A stretch of 64,000 nucleotides of DNA from positions 1-64,000 of the forward strand of contig PMLC01000029.1 in the NCBI GenBank assembly GCA_003158745.1, written 5' to 3'. The position numbers were made by a program, and so were the translations under genes. Position 1 is the first letter of the stretch, and each line of letters begins with the position of its first letter. The notes under the pieces are model-generated. The model was given only the letters and a program-made list of their open reading frames with translations, did not search any database and was not told the origin of the DNA. The stretch comes from Acidobacteriota bacterium. GTDB taxonomy: Bacteria > Acidobacteriota > Thermoanaerobaculia > Thermoanaerobaculales > Thermoanaerobaculaceae. Below are positions 9,903 through 19,037 of this stretch, one piece after another.

Positions 9903-10972
9903 ACGACGGGACGTTGTGGGAGGTGCAGTGGCACCCCGGGGGCGGCGGCTCGCTCCGTCGGTTGGTGCTGACGCGGCGCAGTCTTCGCCGCGTGCTCATC
10001 GGGCTCGGGTTCATCGGTCTCCTCGTCGTGGTCGTGATGAGCGCCCTCCCGGTAGGTCTCAAGGGCTTCCTGACCTCGTTCACCGTTGACGCCGCGAAGC
10101 GCGAGAATCGTGCTCTGACGGTTCAGGGCGAGTCGCTTCGTGAGCAGGCCTTGACGGCGGCGGCCCGCGCTTACGACCTCATCCAGCGCGGCCGTCGCAC
10201 GGCATGGGCCCTCGGGACCTCCAGCAAGTCCTGGCAGGAAGCCTGTCCGCCGCCGCCCCAGCAAGGCACGAGCGACCGGGAGGTTCTGGACTGGATCTCC
10301 AAGGGTGGGGACCGCCTCGAGGCGCTGGGGTCCGATCTGGCCACGGCAGGAGGGGGTTCGCCGCGGTGCCCGCTGCCGGCGATGCCCATGGGGGCTCCGC
10401 TGGACCGGCTCAGCGCCGTCCCCGTGTCCCTCTTCGGCTGGCGGCAGTCCCCTTTTACCGGCAAGACCGTGGCCCAGTACGGGATCATTCTGGCTGCGCC
10501 CGAGGGCGAGGTGGTCCACGCCACCGGGGCCGGGCAGGTTCTGTTTGCCGGTGGTGTGAGAGAGCGCAAGGCTAACGAGTGGACGCGCTTCGGCAATGTC
10601 GTCGTGATCGACCACGGCGGCGATGTCGCGACCGTCTTCGGTCACCTGCGCGACGTGCTAGTCAAACGCGGCCAGGTGGTCGCCCGGGGTGACCGTGTTG
10701 GCACCGTGGGCCAGACCGGTTGGACTCAGGTTCCCGCACTGTATTACGAGTTGCGATGGCCCGTTTCGGGCGGGAGCCGCCCGATCGACCCGGGGATGGT
10801 GACGATCTCGCTGCCGGTCGAGGACCTCGACGCGCGCCTTGCGGATCCGACTGCCGGGCTGCCAGCCGGCTGGGCGCTGCTCGAGCACCTCGTAGGCAGC
10901 GGCCTCTCCAGGGGGCCGGCCCACAGGCCCGTCCGTCACGATCCCCAGCATGCGCCCCGCCCCTCGCCCTGA
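9893..10972 (+). CDS. Membrane-anchored M23/LytM-domain protein with degenerate active site
   Basis: FGWRQSPFTGK...YGIILAAPEGEVVHATGAGQVLFAG...NVVVIDHGGDVATVFGHL...RGDRVGTVGQTG...PALYYELRW aligns to the LytM fold; overlaps upstream permease. Confidence 0.75.
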   Translation: MGLNDGTLWEVQWHPGGGGSLRRLVLTRRSLRRVLIGLGFIGLLVVVVMSALPVGLKGFLTSFTVDAAKRENRALTVQGESLREQALTAAARAYDLIQRGRRTAWALGTSSKSWQEACPPPPQQGTSDREVLDWISKGGDRLEALGSDLATAGGGSPRCPLPAMPMGAPLDRLSAVPVSLFGWRQSPFTGKTVAQYGIILAAPEGEVVHATGAGQVLFAGGVRERKANEWTRFGNVVVIDHGGDVATVFGHLRDVLVKRGQVVARGDRVGTVGQTGWTQVPALYYELRWPVSGGSRPIDPGMVTISLPVEDLDARLADPTAGLPAGWALLEHLVGSGLSRGPAHRPVRHDPQHAPRPSP

Positions 10973-10980
10973 ACCTGCCG

Positions 10981-11206
10981 ATCCAGGTTCCCAGGTTCGA
11001 AGGTCCGAAGGTTCAAGACGAGCAGAGGAGCACGGGTGCAGAGGAGCGGAGGAGCTAAGGACGGCGGAGGAGCAGAGGAGCAAGGGAGCAGCGGGGCTCA
11101 GGATGGCAGAGGAGCAGAGGAGCGTGGGAGCCGAGGAGCGACAGACGGCTCAGCTCGACGTTCTTGCTTTCTCCTCTGCACCTCAGCCCCTCTGCTCCTC
11201 TGCTGG
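10981..11206. repeat. Iterated-unit inverted repeat (TTCGAAGG units, long GAGGAGC arm, CTCCTC arm)
   Basis: aggttcccaggttcgaaggtccgaaggttc then >100 nt of gaggagcagaggagc-type units then ctcctctgcacctcagcccctctgctcctctgc. Confidence 0.85.
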
Positions 11207-11315
11207 TAGGGCGGGGGAGCGCCGGCGAACGTGAGAGGGTGCCGACGGTGGTGTTGCTGGCCTGAGCGGGGCGGTGATACGCTTCACAATCGGCGTGTCC
11301 GCGCCGGGAGGGCCG

Positions 11316-12422
11316 ATGGACGAGCCACACCTCAAGCGAACCCCACTGTACGAATGCCACGTTGAGGCGAAGGCGCGCATCGTGCCGTTCGCCGGCTTCG
11401 AGATGCCGGTGCAGTACGCGGGGGTGCTGGAGGAGCACCGGGCGGTGCGCACCGCCGTCGGGCTCTTCGACGTCTCGCACATGGGCGAGATCGAAGTCAT
11501 AGGACGTCGCGCGCTGGACTTCGTCCAGTACGTGACCTGCAATGACGCATCGAAGCTCACCGTCGGACGCGCCCAGTACTCGGGTCTCATGACCCCGCGC
11601 GGCACCTTCGTGGACGACCTCCTCGTCCACAAGATGTCCGATGAGCACTACTTCCTCGTCGTCAACGCGGCCAACAAGGACAAGGACTATGCCTACCTCT
11701 GCGCTCAATTGGTGGGCTTCGACGGCGCGGACGTGGTCGATCGCTCGAATGACTACGCGCAGATTGCCGTCCAGGGGCCGAAGGCGCTCCCGACTCTGCA
11801 GAAGCTCACCGTGACCAACCTGGGCGAGATCAAGTACTACCGGTTCGTCCATGGCGCGGTCGATGGTGCCGCGGCGATCATCGCCCGCACCGGCTATACG
11901 GGGGAGGACGGCTTCGAGATCTACGTGGCGCCCGGCGACGCGCCGCGCCTCTGGCGGAAGCTGCTCGCCGCGGGGGCGGAGTTCGGCATCGTCCCTGCCG
12001 GCCTCGGGGCCCGCGACACGCTCCGGTTCGAGGCGTGCATGCCGCTTTATGGCAACGACATCGACGACACGACGACGCCGTTCGAAGCCGGACTGGACTG
12101 GATCGTCAAGCCGGACAAGGGCGGCTTCCTCGGGCGCGAGGCGCTCCTCCGGCAGCGGGGAGACGGCATCCGCCGCAAATTGACGGGGTTCGAGATGACG
12201 GGCCGCGGCATCGCCCGGCATGGGTACCCGATCTGGGCCGGCGGCAAGGAGGTCGGAACGGTCACCTCGGGCACGCACTCGCCGACCCTCGGGAAAGCGC
12301 TCGGGATGGGGTACGTTCCAGTGAGACTCTCCGAGGTCGGCTCGTCGTTCGAGGTCGAGATTCGAGAACAAAAGGTAGCAGCTCGGGTCGTGGAGATGCC
12401 GTTCTACCGCCGCGCGCGGTAG
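11316..12422 (+). CDS. gcvT: Glycine cleavage system T protein (aminomethyltransferase)
   Basis: RTPLYECHVEAKARIVPFAGFEMPVQYAGVLEEHRAVRTAVGLFDVSHMGEIEV. Confidence 0.93.
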   Translation: MDEPHLKRTPLYECHVEAKARIVPFAGFEMPVQYAGVLEEHRAVRTAVGLFDVSHMGEIEVIGRRALDFVQYVTCNDASKLTVGRAQYSGLMTPRGTFVDDLLVHKMSDEHYFLVVNAANKDKDYAYLCAQLVGFDGADVVDRSNDYAQIAVQGPKALPTLQKLTVTNLGEIKYYRFVHGAVDGAAAIIARTGYTGEDGFEIYVAPGDAPRLWRKLLAAGAEFGIVPAGLGARDTLRFEACMPLYGNDIDDTTTPFEAGLDWIVKPDKGGFLGREALLRQRGDGIRRKLTGFEMTGRGIARHGYPIWAGGKEVGTVTSGTHSPTLGKALGMGYVPVRLSEVGSSFEVEIREQKVAARVVEMPFYRRAR

Positions 12423-12444
12423 CGGATTGCGAGAGGAGCAGGGC

Positions 12445-12834
12445 ATGGCACAACCGAACGATCGTCTCTATACGAAGACGCACGAGTGGGTGAAGGTCGC
12501 CGGCGGCGAAGCCTCCGTCGGCATCACCCAGTACGCACAGGAGCAGCTGGGCGACGTCGTCTTCGTCGAGCTTCCGGCCGCCGGCAAGAAGGTGGACAAG
12601 GGTGCGGCGCTGGGAAACATCGAGTCCGTGAAGGCCGTCTCGGAGGTCTTCTCCCCGGTTGCCGGCGAGGTGACCACCGCCAACGGCGAGCTCGAGGCCC
12701 ACCCCGAGCTCATCAACCGGGATCCCTACGGCGGCGGCTGGCTTGTGCGGCTCTCGGTCGCCCCCGGCGCTTCGGACGGGCTCATGGACGCCGCGGCGTA
12801 CGAGGCGTTCCTCGCCGAAGAGGGCGCGCACTGA
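12445..12834 (+). CDS. gcvH: Glycine cleavage system H protein
   Basis: YTKTHEWVKVAGGEASVGITQYAQEQLGDVVFVELP...GNIESVKAVSEVFSPVAGEV (lipoyl-Lys motif). Confidence 0.95.
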   Translation: MAQPNDRLYTKTHEWVKVAGGEASVGITQYAQEQLGDVVFVELPAAGKKVDKGAALGNIESVKAVSEVFSPVAGEVTTANGELEAHPELINRDPYGGGWLVRLSVAPGASDGLMDAAAYEAFLAEEGAH

Positions 12835-14189
12835 TGCACCGCTACCTGGCGGGGGAGGACGATCGCCGGAAGATGCTGGATGCGGTCGGGTGCGCCTCGG
12901 TGGAGGAGCTGCTCGCCTCGATCCCGCAGGAAGTGCGCTGCGGGGCCCTTGACCTGCCGCCGGCGGCCAGCGAGGAGGAGGTTCGCCGACAGTTCTGGGC
13001 ATACGCGATCGCCAACTCGGCGCCCGAGTGCTTCGCGAGCTTCCTGGGCGCGGGCGTCTACCGGCACATCGCTCCCGCGGTCGCCGACGCGATGCTGCAG
13101 CGGGGCGAGTTCTTCACCGCGTACACGCCCTACCAGCCCGAGGTCAGCCAGGGTACGCTCCAGGCTGTCTTCGAGTTCCAGACGTTCGTGTGCCAGCTCA
13201 CCCAGCTCGACGTCGCCAACGCCTCGCTCTACGACGGCGCGACGGCGGTTGTCGAGGCCGTGATGATGGCAGCCCGCGTGCTGCCCAAGCGGCGCAGGGT
13301 GGTGGTGGCGGGCGCCTTCCACCCCGATTGGAGCGCTGTGCTCGACACATACTGTGAGCCGATGGGGTTGGCGATCACCCGGGTCGGCTGGGGCGCCGAC
13401 GGCCGAGTGGATGGGGGAGAGCTTGCGGGCGCGCTCGGCAACGACGTCTGTGCGGTGGTGGTGCAGTCGCCGAACTTCCTCGGTGTTGTCGAGGACCTCA
13501 GCACGCTCGGCCCGGCCATCGCGGGTTCGGGCGCGCTCGGCGTTCACGCGGTCGCAGAGGCCACGTCGCTCGGTTTGCTAGCGCCCGGCGGCCGGTTCGG
13601 CTTCGACGTCGTGTGCGGCGAGATGCAGGCGTTCGGACTCCCTGCTGCCTTCGGCGGCCCGCTGTTGGGGTTCTTCGCGACCAAGCAGGCGCATGTGCGT
13701 CAGATGCCGGGGCGGCTGGTGGGTGAAACTTTGGACTCGAGCGGGCGGCGCGGCTTCGTGCTGACTCTCTCGACCCGCGAGCAGCACATCCGGCGAGCCA
13801 AGGCGACCTCGAACATCTGCACCAACCACGGACTGATGGCCTTGGCGGCGACGATCGTGCTGTCGTTGCTGGGCAGGAAGGGCGTCCGCGACGTGGCGCT
13901 CGCCTCGCATGCCACGGCGGAGTACCTGAAAGCCGGGGTCAGGGACCAGGGGTCAGGGGCCAGGGCAAGGCTCGCGTTCCCGCAGAGCCCGACGTACAAC
14001 GAGTTCCTCGTGTTGCACGACGACCCCGACGTGCTCCTGGCGCGCCTCAAGGCCGAGGGGATCCTCGGCGGCGTGTCCACGACCCGCTTCGGCGACTCGT
14101 GGCCGAAGGGACTCCTCGTTGCGGCCACCGAGCGCAACACGAGAGAAGAGTGCAACCGTCTCCTAGATGCTCTGCGGAGGTTGGGATGA
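12834..14189 (+). CDS. gcvPA: Glycine dehydrogenase (decarboxylating) subunit 1
   Basis: YTPYQPEVSQGTLQAVFEFQTFVCQLTQLDVANASLYDGATAVVEAVMMAAR; start overlaps gcvH stop. Confidence 0.93.
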   Translation: MHRYLAGEDDRRKMLDAVGCASVEELLASIPQEVRCGALDLPPAASEEEVRRQFWAYAIANSAPECFASFLGAGVYRHIAPAVADAMLQRGEFFTAYTPYQPEVSQGTLQAVFEFQTFVCQLTQLDVANASLYDGATAVVEAVMMAARVLPKRRRVVVAGAFHPDWSAVLDTYCEPMGLAITRVGWGADGRVDGGELAGALGNDVCAVVVQSPNFLGVVEDLSTLGPAIAGSGALGVHAVAEATSLGLLAPGGRFGFDVVCGEMQAFGLPAAFGGPLLGFFATKQAHVRQMPGRLVGETLDSSGRRGFVLTLSTREQHIRRAKATSNICTNHGLMALAATIVLSLLGRKGVRDVALASHATAEYLKAGVRDQGSGARARLAFPQSPTYNEFLVLHDDPDVLLARLKAEGILGGVSTTRFGDSWPKGLLVAATERNTREECNRLLDALRRLG

Positions 14190-14283
14190 AGACAGTCGTT
14201 CCCCGCCTGCCCGCCCAGTCGACAGTTGACGGTCGACAGTCCCGCCGCAAGAAGAATCCCGTAACCAAGCTCGGAGGTGGCGC

Positions 14284-15765
14284 ATGAACGGCTCGAGGAC
14301 TTTGCGCGAGCCCGAGCGGCTGATCTTCGAACGATCATCGCAGGGCCGCGTCGGCTACCAGCTCCCTGCGCTCGAGGTGCCGCCGGTCGATCCCTCTGCG
14401 ACCTTGCCGGCCGCCCTTCTGCGCGGCGAGATCGAGGGGATGCCCGAGGTAAGCGAGGTCGATGTCGTGCGCCACTTCACGCGTCTGTCGAAGTGGAACT
14501 ACAGCGTCGACGAAGGGCTCTACCCGCTCGGTTCCTGCACGATGAAGTACAACCCGCGCATCAACGAGGAGTTGGCCCGCCTGGCCGGCATCGCCCAGCT
14601 CCACCCCCTCCAGCCCGAGGACCAGGTTCAGGGGGCCCTCGCGCTCATGTGGGAGTTGGAGCAGGCGCTTGTCGCAGTGACCGGCATGCCCAAGGTGACG
14701 CTGCAGCCCGCCGCAGGAGCACACGGCGAGCTCGCCGGAATGCTGATGATCCGCAAGGCACTCATGGACCGGGGCGAGCATCGGAAGCTCGTACTGATAC
14801 CGGACTCGGCCCACGGCACGAACCCTGCTTCGGCGGTTTTCGCCGGTTTCGAGACGGTGGAGATCGCGTCGACGGCCCAGGGGACGCTCGACCTGGCGGT
14901 GCTCGCGAGGCACCTCGACGGAGGCGACGTGGCCGCGCTCATGGTCACCGTCCCAAACACCCTCGGGGTGTTCGAGCCTGAGATCGTCAAGACGGCGGGG
15001 TTGCTCCACGAGAAGGGCGCGTACCTGTACATGGACGGCGCCAACCTCAACAGCTTCGTCGGAATCGCGTACCCGGGGAAGATGGGCGCCGACGCGCTGC
15101 ACATCAACCTGCACAAGACGTTCTCGACCCCTCACGGCGGGGGCGGTCCCGGGGCGGGGCCGGTCGCGGTCTCCCAGGCCCTGGTGTCGTACCTGCCGGT
15201 ACCGACCGTCGAGAAGGTGGGTGGACGCTACACGCTGTCCTACGACCGGCCGAAGAGCATCGGGAAGGTGCGCGGCTTCTACGGGAACTTCGGGATGCTG
15301 GTCCGAGCGCTGGCGTACATCCGCTCCCTGGGGCGGGACGGCCTGAAGTCCATGTCCGAAGGCGCGGTCCTCAACGCGAACTACATCAGGAAGCGGCTCG
15401 AGGGCGACTACCACCTGCAGTACGACGGGCCGAGCCTCCACGAAGTGGTGTTCGACGATACGTTCCAGGCCGCGTCCGGCGTGAAGAACGTGGACATCGC
15501 CAAACGCCTCCTCGACTACGGCTTCCACCCGCCGACGATGTCCTTCCCGCTGATCGTCCACGGTGCGCTCATGATCGAACCCACCGAGAGCGATGGAATC
15601 GACGAGCTGGACGCATTCATCGCGGCGATGAAGACGATCGCCGTGGAGGCGAAGGAGAACCCGGAGCTTGTGAAGGGCGCGCCCTACACCACCCCGGTGG
15701 CGCGGCTCGACGAGGTGAGGGCGGCTCGGCAGCCCGTGCTGCGCTGGCAGAGAACGAAGAGCTGA
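14284..15765 (+). CDS. gcvPB: Glycine dehydrogenase (decarboxylating) subunit 2
   Basis: YPLGSCTMKYNPRINEELA, DGANLNSFVGIAYPGKMGADALHINLHKTFSTPHGGGGPGAGPV (PLP Lys). Confidence 0.95.
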   Translation: MNGSRTLREPERLIFERSSQGRVGYQLPALEVPPVDPSATLPAALLRGEIEGMPEVSEVDVVRHFTRLSKWNYSVDEGLYPLGSCTMKYNPRINEELARLAGIAQLHPLQPEDQVQGALALMWELEQALVAVTGMPKVTLQPAAGAHGELAGMLMIRKALMDRGEHRKLVLIPDSAHGTNPASAVFAGFETVEIASTAQGTLDLAVLARHLDGGDVAALMVTVPNTLGVFEPEIVKTAGLLHEKGAYLYMDGANLNSFVGIAYPGKMGADALHINLHKTFSTPHGGGGPGAGPVAVSQALVSYLPVPTVEKVGGRYTLSYDRPKSIGKVRGFYGNFGMLVRALAYIRSLGRDGLKSMSEGAVLNANYIRKRLEGDYHLQYDGPSLHEVVFDDTFQAASGVKNVDIAKRLLDYGFHPPTMSFPLIVHGALMIEPTESDGIDELDAFIAAMKTIAVEAKENPELVKGAPYTTPVARLDEVRAARQPVLRWQRTKS

Positions 15766-15803
15766 GGCGGCCTCGCCGGGCACCGTCCGGCTCGGACGAC
15801 ATC

Positions 15804-16451
15804 GTGGAGGGGGGATTGATGCAGCGCGTGCATGTGTTCGTCGACTATTGGAACTTCCAGCTCCGATGGAATGAGCGCGCCGGCGAGGCGCGCTGCAACT
15901 GGGCCCACCTTCCCGCCGTGCTGCTGGAGAAGCTCGGCACGCTACCGCTGTCGGACGACGTGGACTTCCAGGGGATGCGGGTCTACGCATCGTGCGACCC
16001 CGATGACGAGAACCTGCGCCGCTGGCTGGAGAACTTCCTCGAGCGACAGCCGGGGACCAGCGTTGTGACCCTCGAGCGCCGGCGGCGCTTCGACCACATC
16101 CGCTGCCGCGGCTGCGGGTACGAGACCGGCACCTGCCCCTCGTGCGGGCAGCCGCTCGTGTGGTCGGCGGAGAAAGGGGTCGAAGCGGCCCTGATCACCG
16201 ACCTCTACGAGCTCGCGTGGTCGGATGCTCTCGACGTGGCGATCGTGGTCTCCTCGGACAGCGACTTCGTCTTCCCTGTGGTGGGTCTTCAGGGGCGCGG
16301 AATCAAGGTCGTCAACGCCGCGTGGCGGGGCGCCGGCCAGGAAATCGCGCGCGCGGCCTGGGCGACTCTCGACCTCGACGAGCTGATCCCGCGCCTGGTG
16401 CGCGAGCCGAGCGCCGCCGACCGCAAGGCCGTCGTCGAGACACACCCGTAG
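15804..16451 (+). CDS. NYN/PIN-like (LabA/DUF88 family) protein with embedded zinc ribbon
   Basis: VHVFVDYWNFQ, DLYELAWSDALDVAIVVSSDSDFVFPV; CRGCGYETGTCPSCGQ zinc ribbon. Confidence 0.7.
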   Translation: MEGGLMQRVHVFVDYWNFQLRWNERAGEARCNWAHLPAVLLEKLGTLPLSDDVDFQGMRVYASCDPDDENLRRWLENFLERQPGTSVVTLERRRRFDHIRCRGCGYETGTCPSCGQPLVWSAEKGVEAALITDLYELAWSDALDVAIVVSSDSDFVFPVVGLQGRGIKVVNAAWRGAGQEIARAAWATLDLDELIPRLVREPSAADRKAVVETHP

Positions 16452-16489
16452 GGCAGCGCGTTCGAAGGTCCGCAGGCTGGTGGCAGCAG

Positions 16490-16587
16490 TGAAGAGTTAA
16501 GAGTGAGGAGTTGAGAGTTGGAAGGTAGGGCTGGTCCGTGCTCTGATGGCTTCTTGTCCTCAACTCTTCACTCTGAACTCCTAACTT
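16490..16587. repeat. Iterated-unit inverted repeat, GAGTTGAGAGT-type
   Basis: gtgaagagttaagagtgaggagttgagagttgg and gtcctcaactcttcactctgaactcctaactt arms. Confidence 0.8.
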
Positions 16588-17024
16588 GCCTGGGGGGAGC
16601 GGTGCTTGGGAGGGAATAGGAGCATGACGAGCGCGGCGACGAGCATCGGGAGATCGCGCAGGACGAGGAACCACGAATTGTGGGTTTCCTGGGCGCTCGC
16701 CGAGAAGCAGCCGCAGGCCACGTCCACGCCGCGCACGGCGTTGATCCCGAGCGCGACCTCGAACATGAGGAGCAGCACGGTGGCCCACAGCGCCGCTGCG
16801 CGGCGCCCGAAGCCCAAGAGCAGGCACGCACCGACGAGCAGCTCGAGCCACGGCATGTAGATCGCCATCAGGTCGATCGGGCCGGCGGGCAGGATCCGGT
16901 ACCCCCAGATGATCGTCACCAGGGGCCGCGGGTCGAGGATTTTGCCCCAGGCGGCGTACAGGAAGATGCCCCCGAGCGCGAGGCCGAGCAGCCGGTGCAG
17001 CCAACGGTTTCGCAGGAAGCTCAC
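16581..17024 (-). CDS. MauE/DoxX-like small membrane protein
   Basis: GIFLYAAWGKILDPRPL...MPWLELLVGACLLLGFGRRAAALW...VACGCFS. Confidence 0.7.
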   Translation of the reverse strand: MSFLRNRWLHRLLGLALGGIFLYAAWGKILDPRPLVTIIWGYRILPAGPIDLMAIYMPWLELLVGACLLLGFGRRAAALWATVLLLMFEVALGINAVRGVDVACGCFSASAQETHNSWFLVLRDLPMLVAALVMLLFPPKHRSPQAS

Positions 17025-17500
17025 CGGGTCTCCCCCCGCTCGAGCGGCAGGCCCGCCGCTTCCCAGGCCGACACGCCTCCCATCAGTACGTTCGGCGGGG
17101 AGAGCCCGCGGCGGTGGAGCTCCTGGGCGAGCAGCTGCTCGATGTCGGCCTCCTCGCTGGCGCCGTACACGACGACGGCGTCAGCAGAGCGCAGCTGCGC
17201 CAGACGATCGGCGGTCAGCTGCTTCTGAAGATCGGTGTAGGAGATCTCCTCCGCGCCGGGCACGTGCCCGACCGCAAACTCGGTTTTTGATCGTGTGTCG
17301 AGGAAGACGACCCTCGGGAGCGAGGTGCGCATCGAGTCGGCGGAGCCGGCGTCGATAAGCTGGAAGTCGACCCCCGTGGCGGGCGGCTCGTGACCCTTGC
17401 CCCACCACGCGAGGTGGCGCCCGGGCACGAGGTTCGCCGCGGTCCCCAGCACCAGGACGGCCACGAGGATCAGGCCGGCATCGCGAAGGAGTCCACGCAT
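17021..17500 (-). CDS. Membrane-anchored rhodanese-domain protein
   Basis: VVFLDTRSKTEFAVGHVPGAEEISYTDL...ADAVVVYG...GGVSAWEAAGLPLE; overlaps 16581..17024 start. Confidence 0.7.
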   Translation of the reverse strand: MRGLLRDAGLILVAVLVLGTAANLVPGRHLAWWGKGHEPPATGVDFQLIDAGSADSMRTSLPRVVFLDTRSKTEFAVGHVPGAEEISYTDLQKQLTADRLAQLRSADAVVVYGASEEADIEQLLAQELHRRGLSPPNVLMGGVSAWEAAGLPLERGETR

Positions 17501-17526
17501 CGCCGCAGGAGGGTACCATACCGCCG

Positions 17527-17862
17527 ATGCGCACATCGAGGCGGCTCCTGGTCTGGCTGGCGGCGGTCGCGGCCCTCGGGGCGGTGGCGTTGTGGACAAC
17601 GTCCGGCAAGCCGCCGCGCCTGCCCGCCGACCAGGACCACCGTGTCGATCAGACCGAGACAGGTTGCCTGCACTGTCACGTCCACACCGGCGCGCATCCG
17701 CGGCCGACCGATCACCCGCCGCGCGATGACTGCTTTTCCTGCCACCGCGACGCGCACGGGGTGCTGTACCCCCGGCAAGGGGCGTCGACCGACCTGCCGG
17801 GCGGCTGGAAGGACGACCCGCGGCTTGCGGGCAGGGTGGGCATGAAAGGCGGAGGTCGATGA
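17527..17862 (+). CDS. Membrane-anchored dihaem c-type cytochrome
   Basis: Two CxxCH motifs (CLHCH, CFSCH) after an N-terminal hydrophobic segment. Confidence 0.7.
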   Translation: MRTSRRLLVWLAAVAALGAVALWTTSGKPPRLPADQDHRVDQTETGCLHCHVHTGAHPRPTDHPPRDDCFSCHRDAHGVLYPRQGASTDLPGGWKDDPRLAGRVGMKGGGR

Positions 17863-19037
17863 ACCGGTTCTTTGGGAGGTTCGAAGGTTCAGAGGTTCGA
17901 AGGTTCGAAGGTTCGCAAAGAAGCGGCTCTAAGGTAAGAGGGAAGAGGGGAAAGGAAAGACCCGGAGACCGCAGCACGGGCTGGGCGTGGAACCCGTGGG
18001 CCTTGTTCCTCGCAGCTGTGGCGCTGGCCGTGGCAACGGCCGGTGCGGCGCCACCGGCGCCCCGTTTCCCGGGGGCGACCACGACGTTGGCGGCGAACCG
18101 GGCCGACGGCCGGCTCGCCGTTCTCCAGGCGGGTACGCTCTCGGTGTACCGGGGCGAGAACGCGGAAGCGCCGTCGGCGTCGTTCGAGATTCCCGGCAAG
18201 GACCCGGCCGTGATCGAGTTCCGCGGCAACCAAATCCTCTACACGACGCACGGAGTGAACGACATGCCGGTCATCTTCGTGGCGGTGAGCGTGGACGGCC
18301 GGGAGCGACTGGCGTGGCCCAACTCAGGCATCTCGGAGCTCTTCCCGACCGACACGAGCCGCCTTACGTTGGACGGGAAAGGCATCTACGGTTTCCTGGT
18401 CCTCGATCCGCCGGCCAGGGCGTTCTTCGGTCTGGCGGACGACATACCGCTTGGCGCCGGCGTGGCGGCAACGTACCGTTTTGCGGGTGAGAAGCTCCTC
18501 GCGCGCGGCTCCGAGGCGTTCGCCGGCCTCGTCGCGCTCTCGGCCGACGACATGCTGCTGGCGCTCAAGGGAGGAGGCTTGATGCGGTACCGCTCTCCTG
18601 GAGGGGTCGCGTGGAAGCGAGAGGGGAGCGGCGGCGGCTGGGGGATCGCCGATGTGGACCTTGCGGGTGGCCTCGTCGTCGCGATCGATGCTGCGGGGCT
18701 GGCCGTCGCGACCGGCCTCGAGAAGGGCGAGCCACGCTGGCGCTGCGCCGTTGCGGGCGCCCCGGTCCGGGACGCCCGGACGATGCCCGACGGTAAGCTG
18801 CTCGTCCTTACCGGGGGGAGCGACCCCAAGGTCGCGGCGCTTGACCCCGCGACCGGACGGCGGTCCAGAAGCCAGCTCACCGACCTTTGCGAGGGTCAGG
18901 GGCTTTCGAAGGCTCTCGCCGACTGCCTGTCGAAGGCGCAGTCGCTGTCCGAGATCGTGAGCGTCGCGACTCCAGGCGGATCGGCGTGGCTCATCCGCGG
19001 CGCGGACGGGTGGTACGAGGTCCGCGACTCCCGGTAG
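17859..19037 (+). CDS. Hypothetical secreted beta-propeller-like protein; true start uncertain
   Basis: Long ORF with signal-like WALFLAAVALAVATAGAAPPAP; N-terminal 30 codons are encoded by intergenic-type repeat units. Confidence 0.55.
   Translation: MNRFFGRFEGSEVRRFEGSQRSGSKVRGKRGKERPGDRSTGWAWNPWALFLAAVALAVATAGAAPPAPRFPGATTTLAANRADGRLAVLQAGTLSVYRGENAEAPSASFEIPGKDPAVIEFRGNQILYTTHGVNDMPVIFVAVSVDGRERLAWPNSGISELFPTDTSRLTLDGKGIYGFLVLDPPARAFFGLADDIPLGAGVAATYRFAGEKLLARGSEAFAGLVALSADDMLLALKGGGLMRYRSPGGVAWKREGSGGGWGIADVDLAGGLVVAIDAAGLAVATGLEKGEPRWRCAVAGAPVRDARTMPDGKLLVLTGGSDPKVAALDPATGRRSRSQLTDLCEGQGLSKALADCLSKAQSLSEIVSVATPGGSAWLIRGADGWYEVRDSR
17875..17915 (+). repeat. TTCGAAGGTTC tandem units at the 5' end of ORF 17859..19037
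   Basis: gaggttcgaaggttcagaggttcgaaggttcgaaggttcgc. Confidence 0.85.

Noticed and set aside
10981-11206. Possible CRISPR array from GAGGAGC repeats
   Set aside because: Units are 7-12 nt, imperfect and contiguous without uniform spacers; no cas genes
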